Assembly: GCA_002400365.1 (NCBI GenBank)
Contig: DHFK01000190.1
Span: forward strand, 1 to 7,154
Length of the DNA: 7,154 nt
Direction of reading: 5' to 3'
Source: Anaerolineales bacterium UBA4826
GTDB taxonomy: Bacteria; Chloroflexota; Anaerolineae; UBA4142
Part shown: positions 7,118 to 7,154 of the stretch, one piece after another
Layout of the letters: each line of letters opens with the position of its first letter
Position numbering within the stretch: the first letter of the stretch is position 1
Program-made: the position numbers and the translations under genes
The notes under the pieces: model-generated
Databases searched by the model: none
What the model was told of the DNA's origin: nothing
What the model saw: only the letters and a program-made list of their open reading frames with translations

Positions 7118-7140
7118 AGTGTTTCTGTTCCTCCGCCCCG

Positions 7141-7146
7141 ATTATA
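7141..7146 (-). promoter_or_regulatory. Candidate -10 box (TATAAT) for the operon
   Basis: A perfect TATAAT on the minus strand sits 33 bases before the ATG of the STAND gene, within an AT-rich patch (ggtatataat) that stands out from the GC-rich surroundings. It would start transcription near 7134 and give a short leader of roughly 27 bases. The matching -35 element would fall beyond the right edge, so the promoter cannot be confirmed here. Confidence 0.45.
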
Positions 7147-7154
7147 TACCGTAT

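Overview
The window holds three genes, all on the minus strand, packed as one apparent operon that reads from the right edge towards the left. In transcription order they are: (A) a 962-residue cyclase-domain / STAND-type NTPase / TPR protein (7107 to 4219); (B) a 145-residue exported or membrane-anchored c-type cytochrome (4214 to 3777); and (C) a very large protein with two tandem class III cyclase domains, a P-loop NTPase and TPRs (3780 to the left edge and beyond). Spacing is tight: 4 bases between A and B, and a 4-base ATGA overlap between B and C. A possible -10 box and a Shine-Dalgarno sequence precede gene A at the right edge. No RNA gene, CRISPR array, transposase or terminator is visible, and there is no gene-free stretch longer than 47 bases.

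The GC-rich coding, the large multidomain signalling ATPases with TPRs and the style of gene A (short cyclase domain directly fused to an NB-ARC-like ATPase) resemble Chloroflexota or similar environmental bacteria with large signalling repertoires. This is an inference from family resemblance. No taxonomic marker gene is present.

Gene C is easy to miss because its stop codon lies outside the window. Its frame is open without interruption from the ATG at 3780 to base 1 (1260 codons), and I checked it codon by codon. Long open frames on the opposite strand at 484-1458 and 1492-4008 are codon-aligned shadows of it. Gene C has the layout of animal soluble adenylyl cyclase (sAC/ADCY10). The first cyclase domain carries the metal-binding aspartates, the second carries the transition-state Asn/Arg, and an NTPase and TPRs follow. 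The usual purine-selecting lysine is a glycine.

The most striking feature is an 86-base imperfect palindrome (2310-2395) inside the NTPase domain of gene C, just after the Walker A helix. It belongs to a widespread dispersed repeat whose translation contains the peptide VIARSEATKQS. It is inserted in frame, so the protein seems to carry about 30 residues of repeat-derived peptide in its ATPase core.

Taken together, the operon suggests a signalling unit in which two large cyclase/NTPase/TPR proteins are co-expressed with an extracytoplasmic cytochrome c. A redox or respiratory link is possible but unproven.
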